A DNA stretch of 64,000 bases from Caldicellulosiruptor diazotrophicus (GCF_017347585.1 NZ_AP024480.1:1138001-1202000); one strand, 5' to 3'. Shown: positions 22,173 to 31,668, counted from the first letter of the stretch. Program-made: numbers and translations. Notes: generated by a model from the letters alone, not told the origin.

Positions 22173-22586
22173 ATGGCTGAATTTGAATTAGAGGTTCTCC
22201 AGCCTGAAAGAGTCTTTTTTAAAGACAAGGTTGAAATGATTGTTTTACGAACAATAGATGGCGAAATAGGTATTATGGCGAACCATCAGCCTATTGTTGT
22301 GCCTATTGGCATTGGAAAGTTGAGGATAAAAAAAGATGGAAGGTGGAGAGAAGCAGCTATTGCTGGTGGTTTGCTTGAAGTGAAAAACAATAAGGCAACA
22401 ATATTAAGTGATGCTGTAGAGTGGCCAGAGGAGATAGACAAGCAAAGAGCGCTTTTGGCAAAAGAGAGGGCAGAAAAGAGACTTGAGCAAAAACTTCCTC
22501 CTGATGAATTTGAAAGGTACAAAGCAGCGCTGTACAGAGCACTAAACAGGCTAAAACTTGCCGAAGAAAATAAAAAGGAGATATAA
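22173..22586 (+). CDS. atpC: ATP synthase F1 subunit epsilon
   Basis: Regulatory subunit of the rotor. 137 aa from the ATG at 22173: N-terminal beta-barrel (TIDGEIGIMANHQPIVVPIG) and C-terminal helical hairpin (RALLAKERAEKRLEQ, RYKAALYRALNRLK). An in-frame GTG at 22161 falls in the GAGGTGA ribosome site and is rejected. Last gene of the operon; a strong terminator follows. Confidence 0.96.
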   Translation: MAEFELEVLQPERVFFKDKVEMIVLRTIDGEIGIMANHQPIVVPIGIGKLRIKKDGRWREAAIAGGLLEVKNNKATILSDAVEWPEEIDKQRALLAKERAEKRLEQKLPPDEFERYKAALYRALNRLKLAEENKKEI

Positions 22587-22590
22587 AAAG

Positions 22591-22630
22591 GGCAGTGCAA
22601 AGGAAATGCACTGCCTCATTTATTTTTTCT
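22591..22630. terminator. terminator of the atp operon
   Basis: Nine-base perfect stem GGCAGTGCA (22591-22599) with TGCACTGCC (22607-22615), 7-base loop, then TCATTTATTTTTTC on the + strand. The minus-strand zinc-ribbon gene ends at 22620, so the hairpin can serve both directions. Confidence 0.85.
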
Positions 22631-23153
22631 TTTTTCCTTTTTTCTTTTCGGATTTTGTTTCCTTTTTTGATTTGCTATTTGTCTCTTCTTCAGGTGAGGA
22701 ATTTTCATCTTCAATCTCGGTTTTTTCTTCATAGTTCTCTGATTCTTCCTTTATATCTTCATCATCCAATAATATTTCTTCTTCCACTTCTAATTCTTCT
22801 AAGTCTAATGGTGCGTCCACAAGGTCAAGTTCTTCATCAGGTAACTGACTTAGAATATCTGGTTCTATGTCTACAAAATCATTTTCAAATAACTCTGAGC
22901 CAGTTTCTTCTTTGATTGTTTCTTCTTCAATTTCTGAATCATCCACAACTCCAGTGAGCAGTCTTTCTTCAAAACAAGACTCACACATGTCTTGGTCTTC
23001 TGGAATATACTCTTCATGACAGTATGGGCATAGCTTCATATTTGCCTCTGTAACCTTTTTTAGCTGTTCTAAATCCTTTTTGCACACAGGACACAAATCT
23101 TGGTCTTCTGGGATTCTATTCAGTTCACATCTCGGACAGTATTTATAACCCAT
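22620..23153 (-). CDS. double zinc-ribbon protein with acidic domain and Lys-rich tail
   Basis: 177 aa from the ATG at 23153, which has GGAGG at 23161-23165; the longer in-frame start would read through that site. Two tandem CxxC...CxxC zinc ribbons (CPRCELNR...CPVC and CPYCHEEY...CESC) share the phrase IPEDQD(L/M)C, so they look like an internal duplication. Residues about 60-155 are almost all Glu/Asp with scattered Leu/Ile, and the last 20 are mainly Lys and Ser. The bipolar charge suggests a disordered tail that may contact nucleic acid or a basic partner. No known family assigned. Confidence 0.8.
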   Translation of the reverse strand: MGYKYCPRCELNRIPEDQDLCPVCKKDLEQLKKVTEANMKLCPYCHEEYIPEDQDMCESCFEERLLTGVVDDSEIEEETIKEETGSELFENDFVDIEPDILSQLPDEELDLVDAPLDLEELEVEEEILLDDEDIKEESENYEEKTEIEDENSSPEEETNSKSKKETKSEKKKGKKKK

Positions 23154-23190
23154 TTTCTTTCCTCCTAAAATATGATGTGCTATCACAATA

Positions 23191-23219
23191 ATATTAATTA
23201 CTCTTCAAGAAAAAATCAA
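23191..23219 (-). promoter_or_regulatory. promoter of the double zinc-ribbon gene
   Basis: On the - strand: TTGATT (23219-23214), 17-base spacer, TAATAT (23196-23191). Transcription would start near 23184, about 30 bases before the ATG. Confidence 0.5.
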
Positions 23220-23230
23220 CTAAAATTTGC

Positions 23231-23259
23231 TTAACATTATCAATCATTTTTGCTACTAT
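23231..23259 (+). promoter_or_regulatory. promoter of the DUF5685-dnaJ-like operon
   Basis: TTAACA (23231-23236), 17-base spacer, TACTAT (23254-23259) with an extended -10 TGC just before it. It is divergent from and 12 bases away from the zinc-ribbon promoter. Confidence 0.55.
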
Positions 23260-23302
23260 AAAAACATAAGGAGTAAAAGAAAAAGGGAGAAAAAGAGATT
23301 TA

Positions 23303-24157
23303 GTGTTTGGATATGTTGTTCCTTATAAGCCAGAACTAAAAATGCGAGAATATGAATATTACAATGCAGTTTACTGTGGTGTATGTCTTCAGACTAAAAA
23401 AGTAGGAAATCTTCCGCGGGTATTTCTTAACTATGATTTTGTTTTTTTGTATCTTGTGCTAAAAGAGCATTTTAATGTCAAAGATGAGTTAGGAAAAACA
23501 AGATGTTTTGTTCACCCAATCAAGAAAAGGCTTTTTATAAAATCTAATGAAATCTTGGAATATGTGAGCAATCAGATGATTCTTTTGAGTTTTTTTAAGC
23601 TTTATGATAACATTCTTGATGAAAAGAATTTATTAAGTTATGTCCCTTATAACATTTTGAAATTGTATATAAATAAGATAACAAAATCACACAGGGCAAC
23701 GTTTGAGAAGATAAAGGAATTATTTAAAAGACAAATATCCCTTGAGAAAAATGGCTGTGAAAGTATAGATGAACTTGCGCACAATTTTGGTAATATCTTG
23801 GGAGAAATATTTGCATACAATGACCAAGAATTTTTGAGACAAATTGGATATTATACAGGTGTGTGGGTATACATCATTGACGCTATTGACGACTATATTG
23901 ATGATGTGAAGAAAAAGAGATATAATTGTCTGAAGTACCACTTTGAAAAGTGTAGGCAAGATAAAAGACTTTTTGAATACGAACTCAGTATTTTGAAGAT
24001 TAGTTTGGAAAATTATCTTGCTATATTAAGTAACTATGTTAAGGGGTACAATAATTCAATACTAAACAACATTGTTCAGGTTGGTATGTACTCAAAAACA
24101 CAGCAGGTTTTAGAGCGTTTTAAAACAAACTTCTTTAAGGAGTTGAAGGAGCAATGA
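23303..24157 (+). CDS. DUF5685 family protein
   Basis: 284 aa of unknown function. The N-terminus [20 protein letters not shown] with YCGVC shortly after is the hallmark of DUF5685, and the rest is helical with an acidic cluster [15 protein letters not shown] near 195-210 that resembles an Asp-rich metal or diphosphate site. The GTG start gives exactly the expected MFGY. Its stop overlaps the J-protein start as ATGA, so the two are translationally coupled; this pairing recurs in clostridia as far as I recall. Soluble, no membrane segment. Confidence 0.82.
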   Translation: MFGYVVPYKPELKMREYEYYNAVYCGVCLQTKKVGNLPRVFLNYDFVFLYLVLKEHFNVKDELGKTRCFVHPIKKRLFIKSNEILEYVSNQMILLSFFKLYDNILDEKNLLSYVPYNILKLYINKITKSHRATFEKIKELFKRQISLEKNGCESIDELAHNFGNILGEIFAYNDQEFLRQIGYYTGVWVYIIDAIDDYIDDVKKKRYNCLKYHFEKCRQDKRLFEYELSILKISLENYLAILSNYVKGYNNSILNNIVQVGMYSKTQQVLERFKTNFFKELKEQ

Positions 24158-24729
24158 GAGACCCTTATGAGGTTTTGGGTGTGAGAAAAGGTGCTTCAAA
24201 GGAAGAAATAAAAAAAGCTTATCTTGAACTTGTAAAAAAATACCATCCAGATAAGTTTAAGGACAATCCTTTAAGAGAACTTGCAGAAGAAAAGTTAAAA
24301 GAGATAAATGAAGCATATAATATCCTTATGAATGATCAATATTCAAACTATGAATACTCTACATACGATCAAACTTCTCTTTACCAACAGGTGAGAGACT
24401 TGATTATGCAGGGTAATATAGCTCAAGCAGAAAGTATACTAAATCAAAACCCTCGAAATGACGCAGAATGGTTCTATTTGATGGGAATAATATATCAAAA
24501 AAGAGGATGGATAAACCAAGCATACCGATACTTTATTGAAGCCTACAATCGTGACCCTGGGAACTATGAGTACAGGCGTGCAAAAGAACAGTTTGAAATG
24601 GCTTCAAGAAATTATGAATGGTCAGCATACAATAGGGGATATAGGAGGCATAATGACTGCGACATTTGTACAATATGTCAGATAATTGCATGTTGGGAAT
24701 GTTGTTGTGATAACGATATTGGTTGCTAA
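24154..24729 (+). CDS. J-domain protein with Cys-rich tail
   Basis: 191 aa. Residues 1-65 are a J-domain with the HPD motif at 31-33 (KKYHPDKF), which should stimulate a DnaK ATPase. Residues 80-150 look like two tetratricopeptide-type helices ([20 protein letters not shown]). The last 26 residues contain nine cysteines ([17 protein letters not shown]...GC), which suggests metal or disulfide chemistry. It lacks the Gly/Phe and zinc domains of true DnaJ. Coupled to the DUF5685 gene; the M16 protease follows after its ribosome site AAGGAGGT. Confidence 0.88.
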   Translation: MRDPYEVLGVRKGASKEEIKKAYLELVKKYHPDKFKDNPLRELAEEKLKEINEAYNILMNDQYSNYEYSTYDQTSLYQQVRDLIMQGNIAQAESILNQNPRNDAEWFYLMGIIYQKRGWINQAYRYFIEAYNRDPGNYEYRRAKEQFEMASRNYEWSAYNRGYRRHNDCDICTICQIIACWECCCDNDIGC

Positions 24730-24744
24730 GGAGGTTACCTTTTT

Positions 24745-26019
24745 GTGGTAAAGCTTTATACGCTTTCAAATGGTATAAGACTTGTATATGAAAAAATTGA
24801 TACAGTTAAAACTGTGAGTATAGGTATTTGGGTTTTGGCTGGTTCAAGGTATGAAACAAAAAAGAGTAATGGAATTTCCCATTTTATCGAGCATATCCTA
24901 TTTAAAGGCACAAAAAACAGAAGCTCGAAAGAAATTGTATATGAAATTGAATCAATTGGTGGACAGATAAATGCTTTTACTGCAAAGGAGTATACTTGTT
25001 TTTATGTAAGGATTTTAGATGAGTTTTTGCAAAAAGGTTTTGATATATTATCAGACTTAATTTTAAATCCTGTCATTAGTGTAGAAGAGATAGAGAAAGA
25101 AAAAACAGTAATTATTGAAGAAATCAATATGACAAAAGAGGATCCTGAAGAGATACTATATCAGTCACTTAATGATTTGATATGGGGGAATCAAACACTC
25201 TCATATCCCATAATTGGAAGAGAAGCCACTGTAAAAAAGATAGATAAGAACAAAATTGAAAATTATATGAGAGAAAGATATATTCCTCAGAATATTGTAA
25301 TATCTGTTGCTGGCAACTTTGAAGAAGAAAAACTTGTAAAGTTTGCAGAGATGTATTTTGGAGATTGGAAGAGTGTAAATAATAAAAAAGGCAATTTTAA
25401 TTTTATTTCAAAACCGAGTTTTAATAGAGGTTTTGTTATTAAAAACAAGAAAATTGACCAAGCTCATTTGGCTATCACATTTGAAGGTTTTGGGCAGGAA
25501 GATGAAAAGGTTTATGAGCTTTTAGTTTTGTCTAATATTCTTGGTGGAGGGATGAGTTCAAGACTTTTCCAAAGAATAAGAGAGGAATTAGGACTTGTAT
25601 ACAGCATAACTTCGTTTGTAAGTACATTCAAAGATGCTGGAGTTCTCATTGTCTATGCGGGAACAAACCCAAAAAATATTTCAGCGGTGTACAAAGAAAT
25701 CATGGAACAACTGCGTCTGTTTTTGAGGGGTGAAATCTTACTTGATGAGGTTGAGGTTGCCAAACAGCAGATAAAGGGAAGTATTATATTTGGGCTTGAA
25801 AATACAAGCAGCCGAATGTCGAACATGGGGAAAAATATGTTACTTTTAAACAAAATTATGGAACTTGAACACATTACAAGGATTATAGATTCAATTGACC
25901 ATACAAAGGTGATTAACACAGCAAAAGAAGTTTTGTCAAAAGAATTTTCAGTTGCTGTTGTTGGAAATAAAAAAGAGATTGATTTAAAAATCTTTGATCA
26001 AAGAGTATTGACGTACTAG
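24745..26019 (+). CDS. M16 family zinc peptidase (processing-protease-like)
   Basis: 424 aa. The inverted zinc motif HFIEH (46-50) and a downstream Glu in [16 protein letters not shown] give the active half; the C-terminal domain has the R/Y pair region [21 protein letters not shown] near 270. It matches the MlpA/PepR group of Firmicutes. GTG start, AAGGAGGT at 24728-24735. The order M16 protease, dut, ymxH is the usual clostridial one after pnp; the pnp gene is not adjacent here. Cytoplasmic, no signal. Confidence 0.93.
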   Translation: MVKLYTLSNGIRLVYEKIDTVKTVSIGIWVLAGSRYETKKSNGISHFIEHILFKGTKNRSSKEIVYEIESIGGQINAFTAKEYTCFYVRILDEFLQKGFDILSDLILNPVISVEEIEKEKTVIIEEINMTKEDPEEILYQSLNDLIWGNQTLSYPIIGREATVKKIDKNKIENYMRERYIPQNIVISVAGNFEEEKLVKFAEMYFGDWKSVNNKKGNFNFISKPSFNRGFVIKNKKIDQAHLAITFEGFGQEDEKVYELLVLSNILGGGMSSRLFQRIREELGLVYSITSFVSTFKDAGVLIVYAGTNPKNISAVYKEIMEQLRLFLRGEILLDEVEVAKQQIKGSIIFGLENTSSRMSNMGKNMLLLNKIMELEHITRIIDSIDHTKVINTAKEVLSKEFSVAVVGNKKEIDLKIFDQRVLTY

Positions 26020-26035
26020 AAAGGAGAATGCATTT

Positions 26036-26479
26036 ATGGTCTTGAAGGTAAAAAGAGCAGAGGATGCAAAGGATCTGCCGCTTCCAGCATATATATCAAG
26101 CGGGGCGGCAGGAATGGACCTGTTCGCGTGTGTTGAAAAAGAAGAGATTATAAACCCCGGTGAGATAAAGCTTATCCGAACAGGTCTTTACATTGAACTT
26201 CCGGAAGGATATGAAGCACAGGTACGACCTCGCAGTGGTCTTGCTTTAAAACATGGCATTACTGTTTTAAATTCTCCTGGAACAATCGATAGTGATTACA
26301 GAGGGGAGATAGGAGTAATATTAATTAACTTGGGCACGGAGCCTTTTGTAGTAAAGAGAGGAGATAGGATAGCTCAGATGGTAGTTTCAAAGTTTGAAAG
26401 AGTAGAAAAGATTGAAGAGGCAGAAGAGCTATCAACAACATCCAGAGCAGACAGAGGATTTGGTTCAAGTGGTGTGTAA
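26036..26479 (+). CDS. dut: dUTP diphosphatase
   Basis: Hydrolyses dUTP to dUMP and PPi, limiting uracil in DNA and feeding thymidylate synthesis. 147 aa trimeric type. All five motifs are visible: [42 protein letters not shown] and the C-terminal [11 protein letters not shown] lid. Ribosome site AAGGAG just before the ATG. Confidence 0.97.
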   Translation: MVLKVKRAEDAKDLPLPAYISSGAAGMDLFACVEKEEIINPGEIKLIRTGLYIELPEGYEAQVRPRSGLALKHGITVLNSPGTIDSDYRGEIGVILINLGTEPFVVKRGDRIAQMVVSKFERVEKIEEAEELSTTSRADRGFGSSGV

Positions 26480-26500
26480 AAAAGGTAGGAGGGTAACAGT

Positions 26501-26737
26501 ATGCTTTTGAGCGAAATAAAAAATTCAAAACCTGTTGTATGTCAGCAGTCAGGCAAAATTGTTGGAAGTTCTGAGTCGTTGGAGTTGGTAATTGACGATG
26601 AAGGAAATATACTGAGCATTGAACTAAAAAAGAAACGAGGATTTAGGTGGGAGTCAACAGTAATTCCATGGGATGATATTGTTGTGATTGGTGAGGATGT
26701 AATAATTGCAAATATAAAAGAGGGGGAACATGAATGA
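26501..26737 (+). CDS. YlmC/YmxH family PRC-barrel protein
   Basis: 78-aa beta-rich protein of the PRC-barrel type, with the paired VIDDEGNILSIELKKKRGF and STVIPWDDIVVIGEDVII strands common to YlmC/YmxH. Annotated as sporulation-linked in Bacillus, but its role is not known and the gene is kept in non-sporulating lineages. Its stop overlaps the next start as ATGA. It follows dut as in other clostridia. Confidence 0.88.
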   Translation: MLLSEIKNSKPVVCQQSGKIVGSSESLELVIDDEGNILSIELKKKRGFRWESTVIPWDDIVVIGEDVIIANIKEGEHE

Positions 26738-27318
26738 TTCTTCCAACCTCTTTTTTTGGCTTTTCAAAGTCTCAAGTGAGAAGTTATATTGAAAATCTTG
26801 CCCAAAGTTTTGAGAATTTAATCTCTAAGCTTGATAAGGAGATAGAATTTTTAATTTTGGAAAACCAGAAACTTGCTAAGGAGATAGAAAGGCTTAAAAA
26901 GAATTTATCTAATTTACATATAAAAGATATAGAATATTATAAAGTCTTTATTGAGGACTTTTTTGTAAGCGAATGGGAAGAATACTATTCCAGAAAAGCA
27001 CAAGAGGTTCAAATAGAATATTCAAAAACCTTAGATGAACTTGAAAAGATTAAAGAGAGTATAATTCAGCATATTAAATATTTTGAAAAATACAAAGAAG
27101 ATATCATAAAAAGAATTTTCAATTTGATAGTAGAAATAGAAAGATTTATAGAAGATAACGAGTATTTGCCAGCTAAAAAATTGCAAAAAGACTTTTATGT
27201 GGACGATGAGTTGATAATACCTGCAGGAATTATTATAAACCATGAGGTAATTGAAAGTATGAGGGAGAAAGGGTTATTGATAGAATTTTTGAGACATCTT
27301 GCAAAGGAGGAAGAGTGA
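26734..27318 (+). CDS. coiled-coil protein, DivIVA-like N-terminus
   Basis: 194 aa, not assigned to a family. The N-terminus SFFGFSKSQVRSYIENLAQSFE resembles the membrane-targeting start of DivIVA-type proteins. A coiled coil spans about 25-140 and is very rich in Glu, Lys and Ile. The end (LIIPAGIIINHEVIESMREKGLL) has the form of a small hybrid-barrel motif, with G-x-I-I-x-x-x-V-I-E-x-x-x-x-x-G-L. It overlaps its neighbours by four bases on each side, so it is embedded in the ymxH-lrp-aminotransferase unit. Confidence 0.75.
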   Translation: MILPTSFFGFSKSQVRSYIENLAQSFENLISKLDKEIEFLILENQKLAKEIERLKKNLSNLHIKDIEYYKVFIEDFFVSEWEEYYSRKAQEVQIEYSKTLDELEKIKESIIQHIKYFEKYKEDIIKRIFNLIVEIERFIEDNEYLPAKKLQKDFYVDDELIIPAGIIINHEVIESMREKGLLIEFLRHLAKEEE

Positions 27319-27806
27319 TGAATGTAGAAATAAAGGTTTTAGAGATTTTAGAACAAAATCCAAAACTCTCTGCTCAAGAAATTGCAGTAATGCTTGGCGA
27401 AGATAAGAAAAAAATTGAAGAGATTATAAAAAAGCTTGAACAAGATAAAGTTATTGTAAAATATCACACAATTGTAAACTGGGAACGAACAGAAAAAGAA
27501 GTTGTTGAAGCAATAGTCGAGGTAAAAGTGACTCCTCAGCGAGGATTTGGTTATGATGCTATTGCTAAAAGAATTTACAAGTTTCCTGAGGTAAAGGCTG
27601 TGTATTTGCTTTCGGGAGATTATGACCTACATGTTGTTGTAGAAGGCAAGAGCATGAAAGATATTGCTCAGTTTGTTGGCTCTAAACTTGCACCGCTTGA
27701 ATATGTTCTTTCAACAGCAACCCACTTTATAATGAAAAAATATAAAGATGCAGGTGTGATACTTGAAGATGGCGAAAGGGACGACAGGGAGGTTATAACA
27801 CCGTGA
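27315..27806 (+). CDS. Lrp/AsnC family transcriptional regulator
   Basis: 163 aa. The N-terminal winged helix (EQNPKLSAQEIAVMLGEDKKKIEEIIKKLEQDKVI) is followed by the ligand-binding RAM domain (VEAIVEVKVTP, FPEVKAVYLLSGDYDLHVVVEG). It senses an amino acid or related ligand. The GTGA overlap with the aminotransferase behind it makes that gene a probable target or at least a coupled partner; this pair is common in Firmicutes. Start chosen at the first of two consecutive ATGs, after GGAGGAAGAG. Confidence 0.93.
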   Translation: MMNVEIKVLEILEQNPKLSAQEIAVMLGEDKKKIEEIIKKLEQDKVIVKYHTIVNWERTEKEVVEAIVEVKVTPQRGFGYDAIAKRIYKFPEVKAVYLLSGDYDLHVVVEGKSMKDIAQFVGSKLAPLEYVLSTATHFIMKKYKDAGVILEDGERDDREVITP

Positions 27807-29026
27807 ATAATTTAGAAAAATACATTTCAAAAAGTATTCAAAGTGTTCCGCCTTCAGGTATTAGGAAATTTTTTGATATTGTATCTGAGATGAAAGATGC
27901 TCTTTCACTTGGAGTTGGTGAACCAGATTTTGTAACTCCGTGGAACATTCGCGAAATGGGAATATATTCTATTGAAGAAGGACATACCCATTATACTTCC
28001 AACTTCGGGCTTTTGGAGCTGAGAAAAGAGATTAGTAGGTATTTGAAAGATAGATTTGACCTTGACTATCCGAATTACAGAGATCAGATTTTAGTAACTG
28101 TTGGAGCAAGCGAAGCAATTGATATTGCTTTAAGGAGTATAGTAAATCCTGGTGATGAGGTTTTGATTCCTGAACCATGCTTTGTTTCATACAAACCATG
28201 TGTAATTTTTGCAGGTGGTGTACCAGTTGAGATTGAAACAAAACCAGAAAATGATTTCAAACTAAGGGCAGAAGATATTTTACCAAGAATATCTTCCAGA
28301 ACTAAGGCTATTATCTTATCTTATCCTAACAATCCAACAGGTGCTATTATGACAAAAGATGATTTAAAAGAGATTGTTGATGTACTGAAGGATAAAGATA
28401 TCATAGTAATTTCAGACGAAATATATGCTGAACTTACATATGAAGGAAGTCATGTTTCAATTGCTAATTTCCCTGAAATGAAAGAAAAGACTATTGTGAT
28501 AAATGGTTTTTCAAAAGCTTTTGCCATGACAGGTTGGAGACTAGGATTTGTTGCTGCTAATGAGGTTTTTATTAAAGCAATGGCAAAGGTACATCAGTAC
28601 ATTATAATGAGTGCTCCTACATTTTCTCAATATGCTGCAATTGAAGCACTTAAAAATGGGCTTTCAGAGGTTGAGAAAATGAGAGAGGAGTATAACAGAA
28701 GAAGGCGTTACATGGTGAGTAGATTTAACAAGATGGGACTTGAGTGTTTTGAACCAAAAGGGGCGTTTTATGTTTTTCCATCAATAAAGTCTACCGGTCT
28801 TCCTTCTGAGGAGTTTGCAGAAAGGCTTTTGTACGAACAAAAAGTAGCAGTTGTACCAGGCACTGCATTTGGGAGGTCAGGAGAGGGATTTATAAGATGT
28901 TCGTATGCCTATTCGATTGAAACCATAAAACAAGCATTAGACAGAATAGAAAAATTTGTTATGAACATAAAATCTCAAGGTGTTTCCCGGCAAATTCGTG
29001 AAAATAATATGGTAGTGGAGAAGTAA
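27803..29026 (+). CDS. PLP-dependent aminotransferase, class I/II
   Basis: 407 aa, fold-type I. Motifs: GVGEPDFVTP near the N-terminus, SYPNNPTGA (substrate/PLP), DEIYAELTYEG, the Schiff-base lysine K238 in NGFSKAFAMTGWRLGF, and FIRCSYAYS with the substrate-binding arginine. Aspartate or aromatic amino acids are likely donors but the sequence does not decide. GTG start coupled to the lrp stop. The tail after residue 390 (SQGVSRQIRENNMVVEK) is longer than usual and its last 68 bases overlap the converging RluA-type gene. Confidence 0.92.
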   Translation: MNNLEKYISKSIQSVPPSGIRKFFDIVSEMKDALSLGVGEPDFVTPWNIREMGIYSIEEGHTHYTSNFGLLELRKEISRYLKDRFDLDYPNYRDQILVTVGASEAIDIALRSIVNPGDEVLIPEPCFVSYKPCVIFAGGVPVEIETKPENDFKLRAEDILPRISSRTKAIILSYPNNPTGAIMTKDDLKEIVDVLKDKDIIVISDEIYAELTYEGSHVSIANFPEMKEKTIVINGFSKAFAMTGWRLGFVAANEVFIKAMAKVHQYIIMSAPTFSQYAAIEALKNGLSEVEKMREEYNRRRRYMVSRFNKMGLECFEPKGAFYVFPSIKSTGLPSEEFAERLLYEQKVAVVPGTAFGRSGEGFIRCSYAYSIETIKQALDRIEKFVMNIKSQGVSRQIRENNMVVEK

Positions 29027-29849
29027 TATCATAAACTTTATTGTTAATTAATTTGAAATTGAATCTTATTGAATAAGCGTGAAGAAGTAAAGGGGTATTT
29101 TGTGTTTTTTCTTCTCCATAAATGCAATCCCCTACAATCGGATAACCAATTGATGCTAAATGAATTCTTAACTGATGTGTTCTGCCTGTTATTGGTTTTA
29201 ACTTTAAAACTGAGAAGTTTCCAAAAGAATCAATAACTTCATAATATGTGGAGGCAAAATAGCCATCTTGATGAATTTCTCTTTTAATTCCATGCTGCGA
29301 ACGTTTAATGGGTTTTTCAATAAACCCGCTTTTTTTTGGGAGTATACCGTGAACAATTGCAATATATGTCTTATCAACTCGTCTTTTTTCAAACTCATAT
29401 GAAACGATACTGTGAAAGTAAGAGTTTTTAGCAAATAAAACTATTCCAGATGTATCTTTATCTAACCTATTTACTATATGTGTTGTAAGGTTTTTGGAAT
29501 TTAAATAATACTCAACATAGTTTGCGATTGTATCAAAGTAATGGCCTTTAGATGGATGTGAAGGTAAACCGGAAGGTTTGTTTACAAATAAAAAGAAGTT
29601 GTCCTCATACAATATATCTATGCTTCCTTCAACAGCAACTATGTTTGACTTGTAAGATATCAAATCAATTTCAATTACAGCATTTTCTTGTGGATATTGA
29701 TGAATCGAATAGATTGGGGGGATAAATCTTATTTGACCATGTGCCTTTAATCTGCTCATCAGAGTTGAAGAAAAAGAGAGTCTTTTTTGCAATATCTGTT
29801 TATATGTCATGTTCAAATCTTCTTTTTTGACCACGTATATTAACTTCAT
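28959..29849 (-). CDS. RluA family pseudouridine synthase
   Basis: Isomerises uridine to pseudouridine in rRNA or tRNA. 296 aa. A short S4-like start (residues 10-60) is followed by the catalytic domain: LPSHPSKGHYFDTIANYV, the catalytic Asp D130 in NRLDKDTSG, and LKPITGRTHQLRIHLASIGYPIVGD. The tail ends DITSPLPYYF plus 13 residues. The exact target position cannot be read off. AGGAAGGATGAG lies upstream of the ATG. Its 3' end overlaps the aminotransferase by 68 bases, tail to tail. Confidence 0.93.
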   Translation of the reverse strand: MKLIYVVKKEDLNMTYKQILQKRLSFSSTLMSRLKAHGQIRFIPPIYSIHQYPQENAVIEIDLISYKSNIVAVEGSIDILYEDNFFLFVNKPSGLPSHPSKGHYFDTIANYVEYYLNSKNLTTHIVNRLDKDTSGIVLFAKNSYFHSIVSYEFEKRRVDKTYIAIVHGILPKKSGFIEKPIKRSQHGIKREIHQDGYFASTYYEVIDSFGNFSVLKLKPITGRTHQLRIHLASIGYPIVGDCIYGEEKTQNTPLLLHAYSIRFNFKLINNKVYDITSPLPYYFHEFAGKHLEILCS

Positions 29850-29971
29850 AGTGTTTTCTCATCCTTCCTGTTAAAATTTTTTAACATATGATATGATAAT
29901 TTTAGTAAGAATTTAGGTTGCTAATGTTTTTAAAACAATTATATCACAATATAGTAGAGGTGATATAGTTT

Positions 29972-30874
29972 ATGGCATTCAAATCCGGATTTGTTGCGTT
30001 AATTGGACGTCCTAATGTTGGTAAATCTACTCTTATGAACTACCTTGTTGGCAAAAAGATTTCTATTATTTCTCCCAAGCCACAGACAACCAGAAACAGT
30101 ATAAAGGGTATCCTAACATTAGAAGATGCTCAGATTATATTTATCGACACGCCAGGCGTCCATCCCCCAAAGAACAAGCTGGGTGAGTATATGGTAAAGG
30201 TTTCTGAAAAGACTTTGAAAGAAGTAGATTTGATCTTGTATATTGTAGAAGCAATTGACAATGGAATTGGCCCATGGGATGAAGCAATAATAGAAAAACT
30301 AAAGGAAGTAGAAACTCCCAAAATTTTGGTTTTGAACAAATCTGACCTTGCTTCAAAAGAAAATATAGAAATACTTAAAAGTATTTTCTCCATAAAGCTG
30401 AATTTTAAATCTATAATTGACATAGCCGCAATTAATGGGTATAATTGCGACCTGCTTCTTGAAAAAATAAAAGAGTTGCTTCCAGAAGGGCCAAAGTATT
30501 ATCTTGATGAGATGACAACTGATGTGAGAGAAAGCTTTATTGTGGCAGAGATTATAAGAGAAAAGATTTTACTGAATCTTTCTGAAGAAGTACCGCACGG
30601 TGTTGGAATTGCCATTGAGAAATTTGCAGAAAGAGAAAATAAGGATATACTGGATATTGAAGCTACAATCTATTGTGAAAAAGATTCACATAAAGCAATA
30701 ATTATTGGTAAAGGCGGTCAGATGCTGAAGAAAATTGGGATACAAGCACGTCAAGAGCTTGAAATGATATTCGGAATAAAAGTAAATCTTCAGCTATGGG
30801 TAAAAGTTAAGAAAAACTGGAGAGATGACGTCTCTGCAATGAAAATGTTTGGTTATAACCTTAAAGAGGTCTGA
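29972..30874 (+). CDS. era: GTPase Era
   Basis: Essential ribosome-assembly GTPase that binds the 3' end of 16S rRNA. 300 aa. G1 GRPNVGKST (12-20), G2 SPKPQTTR, G3 [11 protein letters not shown]4 NKSD near 122, then a C-terminal KH domain (about 205-280) with [25 protein letters not shown] is the ribosome site. era-recO-glyS is a usual clostridial order. Confidence 0.98.
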   Translation: MAFKSGFVALIGRPNVGKSTLMNYLVGKKISIISPKPQTTRNSIKGILTLEDAQIIFIDTPGVHPPKNKLGEYMVKVSEKTLKEVDLILYIVEAIDNGIGPWDEAIIEKLKEVETPKILVLNKSDLASKENIEILKSIFSIKLNFKSIIDIAAINGYNCDLLLEKIKELLPEGPKYYLDEMTTDVRESFIVAEIIREKILLNLSEEVPHGVGIAIEKFAERENKDILDIEATIYCEKDSHKAIIIGKGGQMLKKIGIQARQELEMIFGIKVNLQLWVKVKKNWRDDVSAMKMFGYNLKEV

Positions 30875-30881
30875 TGATTAG

Positions 30882-31616
30882 ATGAAATTAATTAAAACTA
30901 AAGGAATTGTAATAAAAGAGACAAACTTTGAAGAGTCAAGTAAGATTTTAACTTTATTTACAAGTGATTTAGGAAAAATTCAAGTTTTGTCGAAAAATTG
31001 TAGAAGATTATTGAGTGCTTTATCTGCTTGTTCTCAGCCGCTTATGTTCTGTGAGTTTGTTATAAAAAAGACAAAGGATGTATATTCAATTTCTTCAGCC
31101 TCTTTGATTGAATCATTTTTTGAACTATCTCAAGATGTAAATCTTGCAATTTATTCGGGATATCTTATTGAACTTGTTGACAATTTTTTAGAATTTGAAC
31201 AAAAAAACGAAGAAGTCTTAAGGCTTCTTTTGAATTCTCTTTATCTTTTGAAAAAAGGAAAAGACCCTGAAGTAGTCAGCAGGATATTTGAAATAAAAAT
31301 TTTAATATATACAGGCTTCTTTCCTCAGTTTACTCAGTGTGTTAAATGTGAAAAAAAGGAGATTATAAGAACATTCTTTTCTTTCAAAAATGGTGGTCTT
31401 ACGTGTGAAAACTGTAAAGAGGAGAATGATATAGAAATTGAGATTGAAACTGTAAAGAGTATTTTGGTTATTGCAGCAACCAACTTAAAAAAGCTTAACA
31501 AGATTTCGCTTGACAGGTCTTTAAATAACAAGATAAAGACAATAACGCTACCATATATTAAAATGGTATTACAAAAAGATATCAAAATTCTTGATTTTTT
31601 TAGGTTTATACAATAA
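30882..31616 (+). CDS. recO: DNA repair protein RecO
   Basis: Mediator that loads RecA on SSB-coated single strands and anneals DNA. 244 aa. The OB-fold N-terminus has GIVIKETNFEESSKILTLFT; a Cys4 zinc site is formed by CVKCEKKE...CENC (about 153-181). It lies 7 bases behind era. Confidence 0.95.
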   Translation: MKLIKTKGIVIKETNFEESSKILTLFTSDLGKIQVLSKNCRRLLSALSACSQPLMFCEFVIKKTKDVYSISSASLIESFFELSQDVNLAIYSGYLIELVDNFLEFEQKNEEVLRLLLNSLYLLKKGKDPEVVSRIFEIKILIYTGFFPQFTQCVKCEKKEIIRTFFSFKNGGLTCENCKEENDIEIEIETVKSILVIAATNLKKLNKISLDRSLNNKIKTITLPYIKMVLQKDIKILDFFRFIQ

Positions 31617-31668
31617 AATAAATTCGACTTGTGATTAAAATAATAAATTTGAAGGTGGTAAGAGCAAT

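Noticed and set aside
29870-29885. GTTAAAA-TT-TTTTAAC palindrome upstream of the RluA-type gene, considered as a Rex site
   Set aside because: The half-sites are six bases apart and Rex sites have four; such A/T palindromes are expected by chance in this genome.
31617-31668. Possible T-box leader before glyS
   Set aside because: The gap is only 52 bases and shows neither a specifier stem nor a terminator/antiterminator pair.
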